DNA of 64,000 nucleotides from Glaciimonas sp. CA11.2 (GTDB taxonomy: Bacteria > Pseudomonadota > Gammaproteobacteria > Burkholderiales > Burkholderiaceae_D): positions 3,038,001 to 3,102,000 of the forward strand of contig NZ_JAVIWL010000001.1 in the NCBI RefSeq assembly GCF_034314045.1, given 5' to 3'. A program made the position numbers and the translations under genes. Under the pieces are notes generated by a model. That model did not search any database. It was not told where the DNA came from and was given only the letters and a program-made list of their open reading frames with translations. Positions 9,088 to 17,987 of the stretch are shown one piece after another (position 1 is the stretch's first letter; each line of letters begins with the position of its first letter).

Positions 9088-9365
9088 AAAGCCTCGTACG
9101 AAACAGTCTGAATCGTAATAAACTTCTTCTTTATTACCAACTACAGAGTATTTATTTGCTTATATGCGTATTTGGTATATAGAAAAATGATGTGGGTTTA
9201 TGCGAGGTCGCCTAGGTAGCCAGCTTGTTATTCTCTTAACTATATAGGCGTCTGTCTATATCGGGAGAGTTGGCAAGCCTGTTGCTGGGAAATTTTGCGA
9301 AAGTCTTAATAGACAATACGACATCACGTTTTAATCACAGCGCTAGAAAAAAAAAGGGCAGGCCT
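9088..9365. promoter_or_regulatory. Divergent control region between the sulfur operon and cysB
   Basis: The 278-bp intergenic region is A+T-rich around 9115-9185, with a TATATGCG..GTATATAG stretch. It must hold the promoters for the minus-strand exporter/cysI operon and for the plus-strand CysB-type regulator. LysR regulators usually bind such divergent regions. No exact operator could be assigned by eye. Confidence 0.45.
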
Positions 9366-10307
9366 ATGAATCTCCATCAGTTTCGCTTTGTGCGCGAGGC
9401 GGTCCGACAAAACTTTAACCTGACCGAAGCTGCGAAGGCTTTATATACGTCTCAGCCCGGCGTGTCGAAGGCAATCATTGAATTAGAGGAAGAGCTTGGC
9501 GTCGATATTTTTACCCGCCACGGCAAGCGCATACGTGGTCTGACCGAGCCTGGGCGCCAGGTCTTGAAGTCGGTCGAGGCCATCATGCAGGAGATCGAAG
9601 GGCTAAAACGCATCGGTCAAGAGTATGCCGCCCATGATAGCGGCAGTTTTACGATTGCCACCACGCATACCCAGGCGCGTTACTCGCTGCCTAAAGTAGT
9701 ACAAGCATTTACGCTAAAATTTCCGAAGGTGAGATTGTCTTTGTTGCAAGGAAATCCAAAGCAAGTTGCCGACATGGTACGCAATGATCAGGCTGATCTG
9801 GCCTTGGCAACTGAGGCCATCGCTAACGCGGAGGGATTAATTACCTTGCCATGTTATCAATGGGAACATATGGTTGTGGTGCCGCCCGATCATCCTTTGT
9901 TGCAGTCAAAGTCGCTTACGCTCGAAGAAATCGCCGCCTATCCTTTAATTACCTATGACAGCGCATTCGCAGGTCGCAGCAAAATCGATCATGCGTTTTC
10001 GCTACGGAATCTTAAGCCAGACGTTTTGCTGGAGGCGATTGATGCCGATGTCATTAAAACTTATGTTGAGCTGGGAATGGGTGTGGGAATTATTGCCGGA
10101 ATGGCATTTGATTCGGAGCGAGATACCGGCCTTCGCGCGATCAAAGTTGGTCATCTGTTTGGTACGAATGTATCGCGTGCAGCCGTCAAGCAAGGTGCTT
10201 ACCTGCGTAGTTACGTCTACACGTTCATTGAATTGCTGGCACCGACGATGAACAGAAAACTCATCGAGCAAGTAATGAGTGGTGAAAAAGACATGTACGA
10301 GTTGTAG
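9366..10307 (+). CDS. cysB: CysB-family LysR-type regulator
   Basis: Transcription factor of 313 residues. The start at 9366 (MNLHQFRFVREAVRQNFNL) matches the conserved N-terminus of CysB/Cbl; an upstream in-frame extension is unlikely. The winged helix-turn-helix at residues 3-60 contains AAKALYTSQPGVSKAIIELE. The substrate-binding domain begins near residue 92 with TIATTHTQARY, the CysB effector-loop sequence. Family members sense O-acetylserine or N-acetylserine against sulfate/thiosulfate and activate cys genes. Divergence from the sulfur operon fits direct control of that operon. Confidence 0.92.
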   Translation: MNLHQFRFVREAVRQNFNLTEAAKALYTSQPGVSKAIIELEEELGVDIFTRHGKRIRGLTEPGRQVLKSVEAIMQEIEGLKRIGQEYAAHDSGSFTIATTHTQARYSLPKVVQAFTLKFPKVRLSLLQGNPKQVADMVRNDQADLALATEAIANAEGLITLPCYQWEHMVVVPPDHPLLQSKSLTLEEIAAYPLITYDSAFAGRSKIDHAFSLRNLKPDVLLEAIDADVIKTYVELGMGVGIIAGMAFDSERDTGLRAIKVGHLFGTNVSRAAVKQGAYLRSYVYTFIELLAPTMNRKLIEQVMSGEKDMYEL

Positions 10308-10562
10308 CCTTGCCCGTTTGGGATTGAACAAAAAGTCCGAGCGAGTCTGCTTTGCGGCGAGTTCGATAGGCAGTTGTTAAAACGGCCTCCTTCGATATGG
10401 CGTTGTGCGCTGACCAAGGTCGGCAGGATAAATACCCGGCACACGCCTTATCGAAGAGACACTGCACAAAATCCAGCTATGTAAATTACGGCAAACCGCG
10501 TTTGCGGCTGCGTCTAAGGTTGTCGTTTTAAAGAGTATCTGGCGTTAATCCAGCATTAATAG

Positions 10563-11021
10563 TCAATAGCCTGCATCCCTGATTGCATCTTTAGTCGCAT
10601 GCAAGGCAATGTCAATATGTCTTACCGCTTCGTGCTGCATACCGCGAATGCGCGGATCGTCCTCTTCTTGGGTCACGTCCTGACGCGCCTTGCTTAAGGC
10701 TTCAACTGCATCATGCAGGCGACCGTTATGGTCTCTATGGATGTCGGGGCGTTGCGCGCTCTGAAAATCTTTTCCAACATCTCGCCCTGATTGAACGACC
10801 AGATTTTTGGCGGCGTTGATTTCAGTTAGGGCAACTTGCTCGTTGTGACCCATTACCCAATTGTCGCCGCCGCGATGGGCGATTAACCAATTGGCGGTAT
10901 CGAGGTCTTGCAGTGCATGGATGTAAGAAGCATGCCGCCCTGGCTCGTCAGCATGGGCGAGGGTCGCCATCACCCCAGACATGGCAATCATGGAGAGAAC
11001 GAGTTTATGGCTAAGTTTCAT
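10563..11021 (-). CDS. Secreted hypothetical protein, helical
   Basis: A 152-residue protein with a clear signal peptide (MKLSHKLVLSMIAMSGVMATLAHA, cleavage after AHA near residue 24). The mature part is hydrophilic and probably all-helical: an HALQDLDTANWLIAHR stretch, an NEQVALTEINAAKNLV helix, an acidic EEDD turn and a C-terminal HIDIALHATKDAI helix. Similar periplasmic proteins of unknown function are widespread in Burkholderiales; no domain name can be given with confidence. It is followed upstream on the same strand by a tiny lipoprotein gene about 80 bp away, so the two may be co-transcribed. Confidence 0.75.
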   Translation of the reverse strand: MKLSHKLVLSMIAMSGVMATLAHADEPGRHASYIHALQDLDTANWLIAHRGGDNWVMGHNEQVALTEINAAKNLVVQSGRDVGKDFQSAQRPDIHRDHNGRLHDAVEALSKARQDVTQEEDDPRIRGMQHEAVRHIDIALHATKDAIRDAGY

Positions 11022-11099
11022 AGGGTTTGTCCGGTTAGTTGAAGTGGGGTGGTGGTAAAGCAGCGCATCGGTTGGACGCGCTGTAAAAGATAAGGGGGA

Positions 11100-11222
11100 T
11101 TAATAGCGGTACGCAGCATATGGGCGATCGTAATAGCCGCGATGGGCAGGAACGATGATGCAGCCAGATAACACTGAGCTGAGAATTGTGCCTAGTACCA
11201 CGAGTTGAATGAGCTTTTTCAT
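11100..11222 (-). CDS. Very small lipoprotein, 40 residues
   Basis: A 40-codon gene with an N-terminal lipoprotein signal: basic MKK, a hydrophobic core, and a VLSGC lipobox with Cys21. Only about 20 residues remain after processing, rich in Tyr and Arg (HRGYYDRPYAAYRY). An AGGAAGG ribosome site stands 6 nt before the ATG, which is strong support for translation. It lies just upstream of the secreted helical protein on the same strand. Function is unknown; short Tyr-rich lipoproteins of this kind are often envelope-stress related, which is inference here. Confidence 0.7.
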   Translation of the reverse strand: MKKLIQLVVLGTILSSVLSGCIIVPAHRGYYDRPYAAYRY

Positions 11223-11460
11223 TTTCCATCCTTCCTAATTAAATTTCCAGATAATCAGGATGCCACTCGTTAACCTGTGAAGGTGCAACCAAGGTGTGTG
11301 ATTTGTAAGCGCATGTTAGGCGCGGATTTGATGGGAGGTGGAGGAAGTTTTGCGTAAAAAACGAAGAATTACGAAGGTGCAGTGCAGAAGCGAAGGAGGA
11401 GACGACTCTGGAAGTCATCTCCTGGTAATTCATGTTAAGTGAGTGCGTAGCGACAAGTTG

Positions 11461-13056
11461 TTATTCACTTACAATAGTCGCTGGTGACTGTGCATTTAAC
11501 GATACCTTTGGCACCCGACGTACGAGGCCGACACCGATGACCGTCACAATCACAGCGAGACCGACGCCCATGTGAATGGAGCCAATCAGGCCATCGCGCG
11601 CGGCTTCTAACAGAAGTTGTCCGTTATGCCCTGCGTCAGCCAATTGCTTTAACACCAATGTTTGCGTTTCATGGCTGATCAGAATTTGGGGATCGGCAAA
11701 ACTCGGAAGCCATTTCCCTGCATTATCACTCTCTAACGCTTGCTGAACACTGCTGGCGTACATGTGATTAATCAAGGTGCCAATAATCGCAGTTCCGATC
11801 ATGCTGCCGATCATACGGAGCGATTGCATCAGCGCGGTAGCGATTCCAAGATGCTCACGGCCTGCCTCTTGTTGAATAAAAACAGTCAGATTAGGCAAAA
11901 TAAAGCCGAGACCGAGACCGCCCATCAGCATGAAGCTTGCGATAACATTGTGTGAGGTCCAGCGGTTCGATATGACGACGCCGAAACAGGACAGTGCTAA
12001 CAAGATAAAGCCGATATACAGCATAACGATCGGATTTTTGATCCGCGTAATAATACGGCCGTTAGCAATACTGCCAACCATTATGAAGGCCACCAAGGGA
12101 GTGATCAGAAGACCAGCCTCTTGCGGAGGCAGGCCGAAACCGCCTTGGTATAACAGCGGTGCAAAAAACATTAACGAAAACATGGAAAAGCCGCTCAGCA
12201 GTGAGAGTAGAAATAAAGTCGCAAGTTTTGGGTGGAATAGCAGATCAAAGGGCAGTATAGGCTGCGGCGCATGATGCTCCCATTTCCATAGCGCGTAAAA
12301 GGACGCAATGCTTGCGACTAACAACGTCAACATGCCGAGCGACAGACCGTGCTTCGGTAGCATTTCCACAAATAGTTGCAAGCAGCCTAGCGCGGCTGTG
12401 ATAAGAAGTGCGCCGGGCCAGTCAAGTCGAATTTTGGCGTCAGGATCAGTATGCCGCAAGTGCGGAAGGTATTTCCAGACGAAAAATAGTGACAGTAATC
12501 CGACCGGGAAATTCACAAAGAATACCCAGCGCCAGCCCCAGTATTGGGTCAAAAAACCACCTAATGATGGTCCAACCGCTGTCGAAATACCGAACGCGGT
12601 ACTCATCATGACTTGCCAGCGCAAGCGGGTGTGAGCGCCGGGGAATAAGTCGGGAATACAGGCAAAAGCGGTACCAACCAGCATGCCGCCGCCGATTCCC
12701 TGGACGCCACGTCCGATTACCAGCCAGAGCATACTGTCGGCGAGGCCACATAAAATTGAGGCACCCGTGAATAATATGATGGAGACAATCACAAAAGGCT
12801 TGCGTCCATAATAGTCACCCAGGCGTCCGAAAATAGGAACTGTGATGACAGAAGTGAGCAAGTAAGAGGTCGCAACCCAAGCGTATAAATCAAAACCTTT
12901 TAGTTCAGCGACGATAGTCGGAAGGGCTGTGCCGACGATGGTAGAGTCTAACCCGACCAGCATGATGACAAATGCAATACCTAGCATCGCCAACAGTGAT
13001 TCACGAAAAGGAAGTATTTGGTCGCTTGAGTGAGCGGCGGCAGAATGAAGGGCCAT
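11461..13056 (-). CDS. DHA2-family (EmrB/QacA) MFS multidrug exporter
   Basis: Proton-driven efflux pump of 531 residues with about 14 hydrophobic segments, the size and layout of the DHA2 group. LDSTIVGTALPTI in TM1 is the DHA2 motif. GRLGDYYGRKPF between TM2 and TM3 is motif A. GRGVQGIGGGMLVG and GPSLGGFL in TM5 (motif C region) mark antiporters. A long C-terminal region precedes the last helix. No membrane-fusion (EmrA) partner or regulator gene is adjacent, so it probably acts alone. Substrate unknown. Confidence 0.9.
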   Translation of the reverse strand: MALHSAAAHSSDQILPFRESLLAMLGIAFVIMLVGLDSTIVGTALPTIVAELKGFDLYAWVATSYLLTSVITVPIFGRLGDYYGRKPFVIVSIILFTGASILCGLADSMLWLVIGRGVQGIGGGMLVGTAFACIPDLFPGAHTRLRWQVMMSTAFGISTAVGPSLGGFLTQYWGWRWVFFVNFPVGLLSLFFVWKYLPHLRHTDPDAKIRLDWPGALLITAALGCLQLFVEMLPKHGLSLGMLTLLVASIASFYALWKWEHHAPQPILPFDLLFHPKLATLFLLSLLSGFSMFSLMFFAPLLYQGGFGLPPQEAGLLITPLVAFIMVGSIANGRIITRIKNPIVMLYIGFILLALSCFGVVISNRWTSHNVIASFMLMGGLGLGFILPNLTVFIQQEAGREHLGIATALMQSLRMIGSMIGTAIIGTLINHMYASSVQQALESDNAGKWLPSFADPQILISHETQTLVLKQLADAGHNGQLLLEAARDGLIGSIHMGVGLAVIVTVIGVGLVRRVPKVSLNAQSPATIVSE

Positions 13057-13346
13057 TGAAGTAGAGTTTGATGAGGCTACTGAATGTTATTCACTGCATT
13101 CACGTTGCGGAAAAAAGCCACGTTAATGCAGGTAAATCACTTAGTTAGTGGCAACAGCGGGATTTATTTGTATATTCATCATGATACGCCGGTTCTCCAG
13201 TTTCCGCTAAAAACCATTCACTCCAGTATTTTTGATGTCAAAGTAACAAAAAATGCCTCGTTAATCGATCAAACTGCATGGAATAACGTCCATATGACGA
13301 TACCCGCACTACATTAATTTATAATGCCGCCTTTGCACCCAATTAA

Positions 13347-14690
13347 ATGAACCTGCTTCCATCGAATATATCTGGTCAAACGCAGCGCCATTTACGACGA
13401 GTTTGGCGTAAATACGGCATTTTATGGCTTGGAGCGGTATTGGTAGGGTTGGTCGCGGTATTGTATGCGCGCCTGATAGATGCCGGGTTTGGCATTTTTC
13501 GCACGCTCCAGCAAGCCCATTTTTTGCTCCCGATCATTATTACGCCATTGGCCGGTGCACTTTGTGTGTGGCTGACACGGCGGTTTTTTCCCGGCGCGGA
13601 GGGAAGCGGGATTCCCCAGGTAATCGCGACGTTGGAAGAAGACACCACGCAGCGTGGACTGTCGTTACTGTCGATCAAACTGTTGTTTGGCAAAATCGGT
13701 ATTTCATTTTTAGCGATCCTGGGCGGTTTTACTATTGGTCGGGAAGGCCCGACGGTGCAAGTTGGTGCGGCGCTCATGTTCAATTTGCGACGCCTTTATC
13801 CACGCGCCAGTGCCGCGCTTGAGCGACGTCTGATATTGGCGGGTGCGGCTGCCGGTCTGTCTGCTGCATTTAACACGCCCTTGGCAGGAATCGTGTTTGC
13901 GATTGAAGAATTGACGCGCAGTTTTGAGCATCGCGCCAGTGGCGTGGTGATTACTGTGATTATTTTTGCCGGTGTCGTGGCACTCGGTTTAAATGGGAAC
14001 TACAATTATTTCGGTACGATCCAGATTGCTGGCGGTCTGACTAATATGCTTGCGTTGGCGGTCGTTGTAACAGGCATTGTGACGGGTATTGCTGGTGGTA
14101 TTTTTTGTTGGTTGTTACTCAACACTGAGCGTTGGATACCGAAAAAAGTGCAAGTTTTACGTCGTGATCGCCCCGTTGTTTTCGGCGCTTTATGCGGATT
14201 GATAGTAGCGCTCATTGGTGTCGTTGCCGCTGCCGCAACCTTTGGAAGCGGTTATGTGGAAGCGCAAAGTTTGCTGGCCGGCGGTCATTTACCCGTGTTA
14301 TATCCCTTTTTGAAGATGGCATCGATGGTTGGTTCTTATTTACCAGGCATCCCGGGCGGCATTTTTGCGCCATCGTTGTCTATCGGTGCCGGTTTCGGTA
14401 ATTTATTGCATCTGTTATTCGATAATACGTCGTTGCAGATGTTGATCGCTTTGGCGATGGTGGGATATCTGGCGGCAGTGACGCAGTCGCCGATTACTGC
14501 TTTCGTGATCGTGATGGAAATGATTAACGGCCACGCTTTAGTGATTTCATTGATGGCAACGGCACTGATCGCCAGCCGGATATCACGGTTTTTTGCGCCT
14601 CCACTTTATGATGCACTGTCAGAGCGATACCGGCTGTCATGTGCGTCGCAGATTGTTTCACCGGATTTAAGAAAGTCAGAAAATGCTTAA
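13347..14690 (+). CDS. clcA: ClC-family chloride channel/transporter
   Basis: Voltage-gated ClC-type anion transporter, 447 residues, about the length of a bacterial ClC without CBS domains. Selectivity motifs are all present: GSGIPQV near residues 86-92 (central serine), GREGPTVQ near 131 (gating glutamate) and GIPGGIFAPSL near 335. Bacterial members usually exchange 2 Cl- for 1 H+ and help extreme acid resistance; others are fluoride exporters, but the GREGP motif fits the chloride type. It overlaps the downstream methyltransferase by 8 nt. Confidence 0.92.
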   Translation: MNLLPSNISGQTQRHLRRVWRKYGILWLGAVLVGLVAVLYARLIDAGFGIFRTLQQAHFLLPIIITPLAGALCVWLTRRFFPGAEGSGIPQVIATLEEDTTQRGLSLLSIKLLFGKIGISFLAILGGFTIGREGPTVQVGAALMFNLRRLYPRASAALERRLILAGAAAGLSAAFNTPLAGIVFAIEELTRSFEHRASGVVITVIIFAGVVALGLNGNYNYFGTIQIAGGLTNMLALAVVVTGIVTGIAGGIFCWLLLNTERWIPKKVQVLRRDRPVVFGALCGLIVALIGVVAAAATFGSGYVEAQSLLAGGHLPVLYPFLKMASMVGSYLPGIPGGIFAPSLSIGAGFGNLLHLLFDNTSLQMLIALAMVGYLAAVTQSPITAFVIVMEMINGHALVISLMATALIASRISRFFAPPLYDALSERYRLSCASQIVSPDLRKSENA

Positions 14691-15339
14691 AAAAGATATG
14701 GCGGAGTATTACGCCAAACGTGCCGAAACTTACGAAGAAATTTATACCCGTCCAGAGCGCGAGGATGAACTGTTAACGCTGCAAGTGCGCGTGCAAGAAT
14801 TGCTGGAAGGTCACGATGTATTGGAATTAGGCTGCGGAACCGGCTTTTGGACTAAAGAGCTTGCTGCTTCGGCAAAATCGGTTACTGCTACCGATATCAA
14901 TCCGGAAGTCATGAAGCTGGCGCAGGCCAAAGAGTTTCCCGCAGATAAGGTTCGCTTTGCGATAGCCGATGCCTTTGACCTTCAGCTGGATCGCACGTAC
15001 ACGGCGGTGTTTTTTGGGTTTCTGTGGTCGCATATTGCGCGTGAAGATCAAAACAGGTTTTTGCTGCATTTGCGCGAAAAGATTGGATCGAACACGTTGA
15101 TGGTGATGTTGGACAATAGCTATGTGGAAGGTAGTAGTACGACGATTGCGCGTACCGACTTGCTGGGAAATACTTTTCAGCATCGCCGCTTGCCGGGCGC
15201 ACCGCATGGCGACCGCTATGAGATTTTGAAGAATTTTCCTAGTGACAGTAATTTGCGCAAGCGGTTGGCGTCTGATACGCGGGATTTGCGTATTTTGAGG
15301 TTAGAGCATTATTGGTTGTTGAATTGCCGGTTGAAATAA
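14683..15339 (+). CDS. Class I SAM-dependent methyltransferase
   Basis: A 218-residue Rossmann-fold methyltransferase. Motif I is VLELGCGTGFWTKELA near residues 46-61. The acidic motif II is TATDINPEV, and motif post-II is FAIADAFDL. The substrate is not evident; the family includes small-molecule and lipid methylases. The start overlaps the clcA stop by 8 nt, which suggests co-translation, though a functional link to anion transport is not obvious. It converges on the MscS gene with a 30-bp gap. Confidence 0.82.
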   Translation: MLKKDMAEYYAKRAETYEEIYTRPEREDELLTLQVRVQELLEGHDVLELGCGTGFWTKELAASAKSVTATDINPEVMKLAQAKEFPADKVRFAIADAFDLQLDRTYTAVFFGFLWSHIAREDQNRFLLHLREKIGSNTLMVMLDNSYVEGSSTTIARTDLLGNTFQHRRLPGAPHGDRYEILKNFPSDSNLRKRLASDTRDLRILRLEHYWLLNCRLK

Positions 15340-15369
15340 ACTTTTTTAGATCGTCGGCAACTACTCTTA

Positions 15370-17625
15370 TCAAGCAATAGGTTGAATTAACGCTTCTTGA
15401 TTTTCGGGCGGAGCTGCGGGGGCTGGAAAATTTGCCCATTCATTGGCAAGTGTGACTGTGGTTGTCGCGTCAATTTTTGCTTTGATGCGCAGGTTAAAAG
15501 CGCGACCAACCTCCCATTGCGCTTGAGGTCTGGTGCGGAAGGCACCCGTCAAAATGGCACCATGCAGGTCAAAACCGTTCAGGCCATAGATGTCGATGGG
15601 CGCCAGTAGCAAACGGCGCAAATGCAGGTCGTTCATCATCTCGTTGCCGGTTTCCTGCATCAGGTTAAGCGCATCTACGATGCTTGACTCCAGGGTTACG
15701 TGTAATTTTAGCGCTGCATAAGCGTATTCTCTCGAATCGTTTTTTACGGCAAGAATTTGTGAAAATGGCACGCTATGCACCGATCCGCTGCCGTCGCGTA
15801 AACGTACGGTGCGAATGGATAAATGCTCCACCGTTCCGATATGGCCGTTTCCTACGTCAACCCAATCACCGACCGACATCGAGTCTTCGATCAGAATAAA
15901 AATCCCGGTAATGACATCTTTTACCAGTGATTGGGAGCCAAATCCGATGGCAAGGCCGACCACGCCTGCCGACGCCAAAAGCGGGGTGACATTCAGGCCC
16001 AGATTTGCCAGTGTGGTGATGACCGTCGCGGTCAAGATGATCAGCAGCGAAGCATTGCGTAGGAGCGGCAAGATGGTGCGCATACGTATACTTGGGTTGC
16101 GGCCGTAGCGCCCGCTGCGGCTTGGTGTAATTGCTTCCTGAATTGCCGTGTCCAATAATATCCACGCAAGCCATGCCATGGCTAACGTTAGCCCGATCTT
16201 GCCCACTGCGGCGAGAATCAAATGGCCAATTTGGGTCGTGTTGGCATAGTCTAGCAACGAACGATCCCAAATTCTGGTGAGTAATTCTATAAAACCAATC
16301 CACATTACAATTTGCAGCAAACTGAAAATGGCTGCTTTTAAACGCAGAATGTAAGGGGATTGTCGACGCAGTGATGTCCGTTTTTTTCCGCGGCCAATTC
16401 GCTTTAGCAGAGTGCCGATAAAAAACATACCAACCAATAACGCGGCACTGCTGAGCGCGTGGTCTAGCGCCGCGCCGCTGCTGGCGGGACCGAATACTGT
16501 AGCGAGACTCACGCCGCCTGCTAAAAGCAAGATTGGGTAGTGCCACAAGGACGCCACAATTTCCAGTGTTTCCATACGTGCGCGGTGGGTGCTACGCACT
16601 TCTGAGGATCGGTTACGGATCAAGTGGGCGATCGGGCGTCGAAAGCGCAGCGCAAAAACCACACATAAAATAGCAGCAATCAGGTTGGCTGACGTCGCTA
16701 CCAAACTGGATAGTGCACCACCGATAATTGAGTACAGTTTGGGATTGTTGATCGCGTCGCCAAACCAGCCAGCGAAGCCAATGAAGTACAACAATCTCCA
16801 GGCGCGTCGATACAAAATGTGGATGGCGACATTGCGATGACCGCTGTAGGAAAGTGAAAAAATGATCGCGCACACTGCTCTGAATACGCTTGCGCCAATC
16901 ATGGTGTACAGCAAAAGTGTGGCAAGTGCGCGACCAAGCGCCGCCGGTAAGCTCAAGACGACAGCGATCTCTACCAGAAGAGCCAGTACCAACGGCATGA
17001 TATGACGCAAGATATAGATCAGTAATTCTTTGATTCCAGGATCGGTGGAGAGTGTTTCCTGCATGTCGAAGTGCTCACGCACGCGCTTGCCTAAGTACTG
17101 AAGAGTGAAAACAACAAAACCAAACAAAGCCAGCATTTCGACGAAATGCACCAATACGTAAAGCGGTGTTTCGCCCTTTTGTCGTGAAAAGAGGGTCGAG
17201 AGTTCATCGGCCGCGCGGGCAAACTGCAGCTTCCAATATTTTTGTGGTGCGGCAACATTGCCGTAGTTTGTCTGGACGGCATCAAGGCTGTCAGAAATTA
17301 ATCCGATCAATCCCTTTTCAGCCGGTATCGGTGCTTTGGTTTGCTGTTCCGCTTGCTGAAGTGCAGCCACTAAAGCAGTAGCAGCGGGATTTGCTTGTAA
17401 TGTTTTAGCTAATGCATTGAGTGTGGACGATGATGTGGCAGCCGCTGCATTCGATGCTGGCGTGGTCGTTGTTGTGGTTGTTGTCGTCGTCGAAGTGGCA
17501 GGTACTACCTTGCTATCTGAAGCCGACCAGGCTGGGACGATATGCAATAACAAGCAAATGATGAGCAGCAACTGCGCAGAGGACAGCGCCAGCGCGCCAA
17601 GTCGAGTGGAGCTCATAGTAGGCAT
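15370..17625 (-). CDS. Large MscS-family mechanosensitive channel
   Basis: A 751-residue mechanosensitive channel. A signal peptide (MPTMSSTRLGALALSS and a hydrophobic core ending in PAWSAS) leads to an exported N-terminal region with a ten-threonine tract near residue 50, then about ten membrane segments. The MscS core near residues 550-650 includes the pore helix LASAGVVGLAIGFGSQSLVKDVITG and the beta domain GDWVDVGNGHIGTVEHL. It probably opens on membrane tension during hypo-osmotic shock. The start is uncertain: ATG at 17625 gives the best signal peptide, with 17685 and 17616 as alternatives, and none has a good ribosome site. Confidence 0.88.
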   Translation of the reverse strand: MPTMSSTRLGALALSSAQLLLIICLLLHIVPAWSASDSKVVPATSTTTTTTTTTTPASNAAAATSSSTLNALAKTLQANPAATALVAALQQAEQQTKAPIPAEKGLIGLISDSLDAVQTNYGNVAAPQKYWKLQFARAADELSTLFSRQKGETPLYVLVHFVEMLALFGFVVFTLQYLGKRVREHFDMQETLSTDPGIKELLIYILRHIMPLVLALLVEIAVVLSLPAALGRALATLLLYTMIGASVFRAVCAIIFSLSYSGHRNVAIHILYRRAWRLLYFIGFAGWFGDAINNPKLYSIIGGALSSLVATSANLIAAILCVVFALRFRRPIAHLIRNRSSEVRSTHRARMETLEIVASLWHYPILLLAGGVSLATVFGPASSGAALDHALSSAALLVGMFFIGTLLKRIGRGKKRTSLRRQSPYILRLKAAIFSLLQIVMWIGFIELLTRIWDRSLLDYANTTQIGHLILAAVGKIGLTLAMAWLAWILLDTAIQEAITPSRSGRYGRNPSIRMRTILPLLRNASLLIILTATVITTLANLGLNVTPLLASAGVVGLAIGFGSQSLVKDVITGIFILIEDSMSVGDWVDVGNGHIGTVEHLSIRTVRLRDGSGSVHSVPFSQILAVKNDSREYAYAALKLHVTLESSIVDALNLMQETGNEMMNDLHLRRLLLAPIDIYGLNGFDLHGAILTGAFRTRPQAQWEVGRAFNLRIKAKIDATTTVTLANEWANFPAPAAPPENQEALIQPIA

Positions 17626-17987
17626 AATGACGTAAAAAAAAACATAAAGAAGTGATCTTACCGCAGCGACGGCAACGCAACGCATGCGTTATGCCGTTTA
17701 ACGTCGTCGTTGTGTTTTTGCGTTACCGTTTGACTTGGTTCTGGTTCCTATGATGGCTCTTTCAACTATTTCTTATAAAAATATTATGGCGAATTTCAGT
17801 GCACTTCCAATCTAAAATTATTATTTAACAATTAATTATATTGGGATCGTCATATGTCAAGTAGATTGCATCACGCAATAAGCTGAGCAATATGGAAACT
17901 TCAGGCAAACTGCACTGTGGTCGATTGATATGGGCTTTGTACGGGTTTTGGATGGTTTCCTTTCGTTTTCTTTTGGTTAATGGCTAT
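17626..17987. other. Intergenic region between MscS and solute-binding genes
   Basis: About 360 bp between divergent genes. It is A+T-rich around 17760-17880 and presumably holds both promoters. No repeat, RNA gene or convincing operator is visible. The first part of the following open frame (from 17892) lies in it and is judged non-coding. Confidence 0.5.

Noticed and set aside
11035..11229. 64-residue minus-strand open frame
   Set aside because: Shadow of the 40-residue lipoprotein gene, which has the lipobox and the correctly placed ribosome site.
11345..11360. GTTTTGCGTAA, resembling the foldback element's end
   Set aside because: Only about 10 bases match and there is no partner repeat or target duplication nearby; probably chance.
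11239..11433. 64-residue minus-strand open frame upstream of the lipoprotein
   Set aside because: No ribosome site, low-information composition and no recognisable feature; probably leader DNA.
13084..13317. 77-residue plus-strand open frame before clcA
   Set aside because: No ribosome site or domain; lies in the divergent promoter space between the exporter and clcA.
17892..17987. N-terminal extension of the solute-binding protein
   Set aside because: Using it would place the signal peptide inside the protein; the ATG at 17988 gives a normal export signal.
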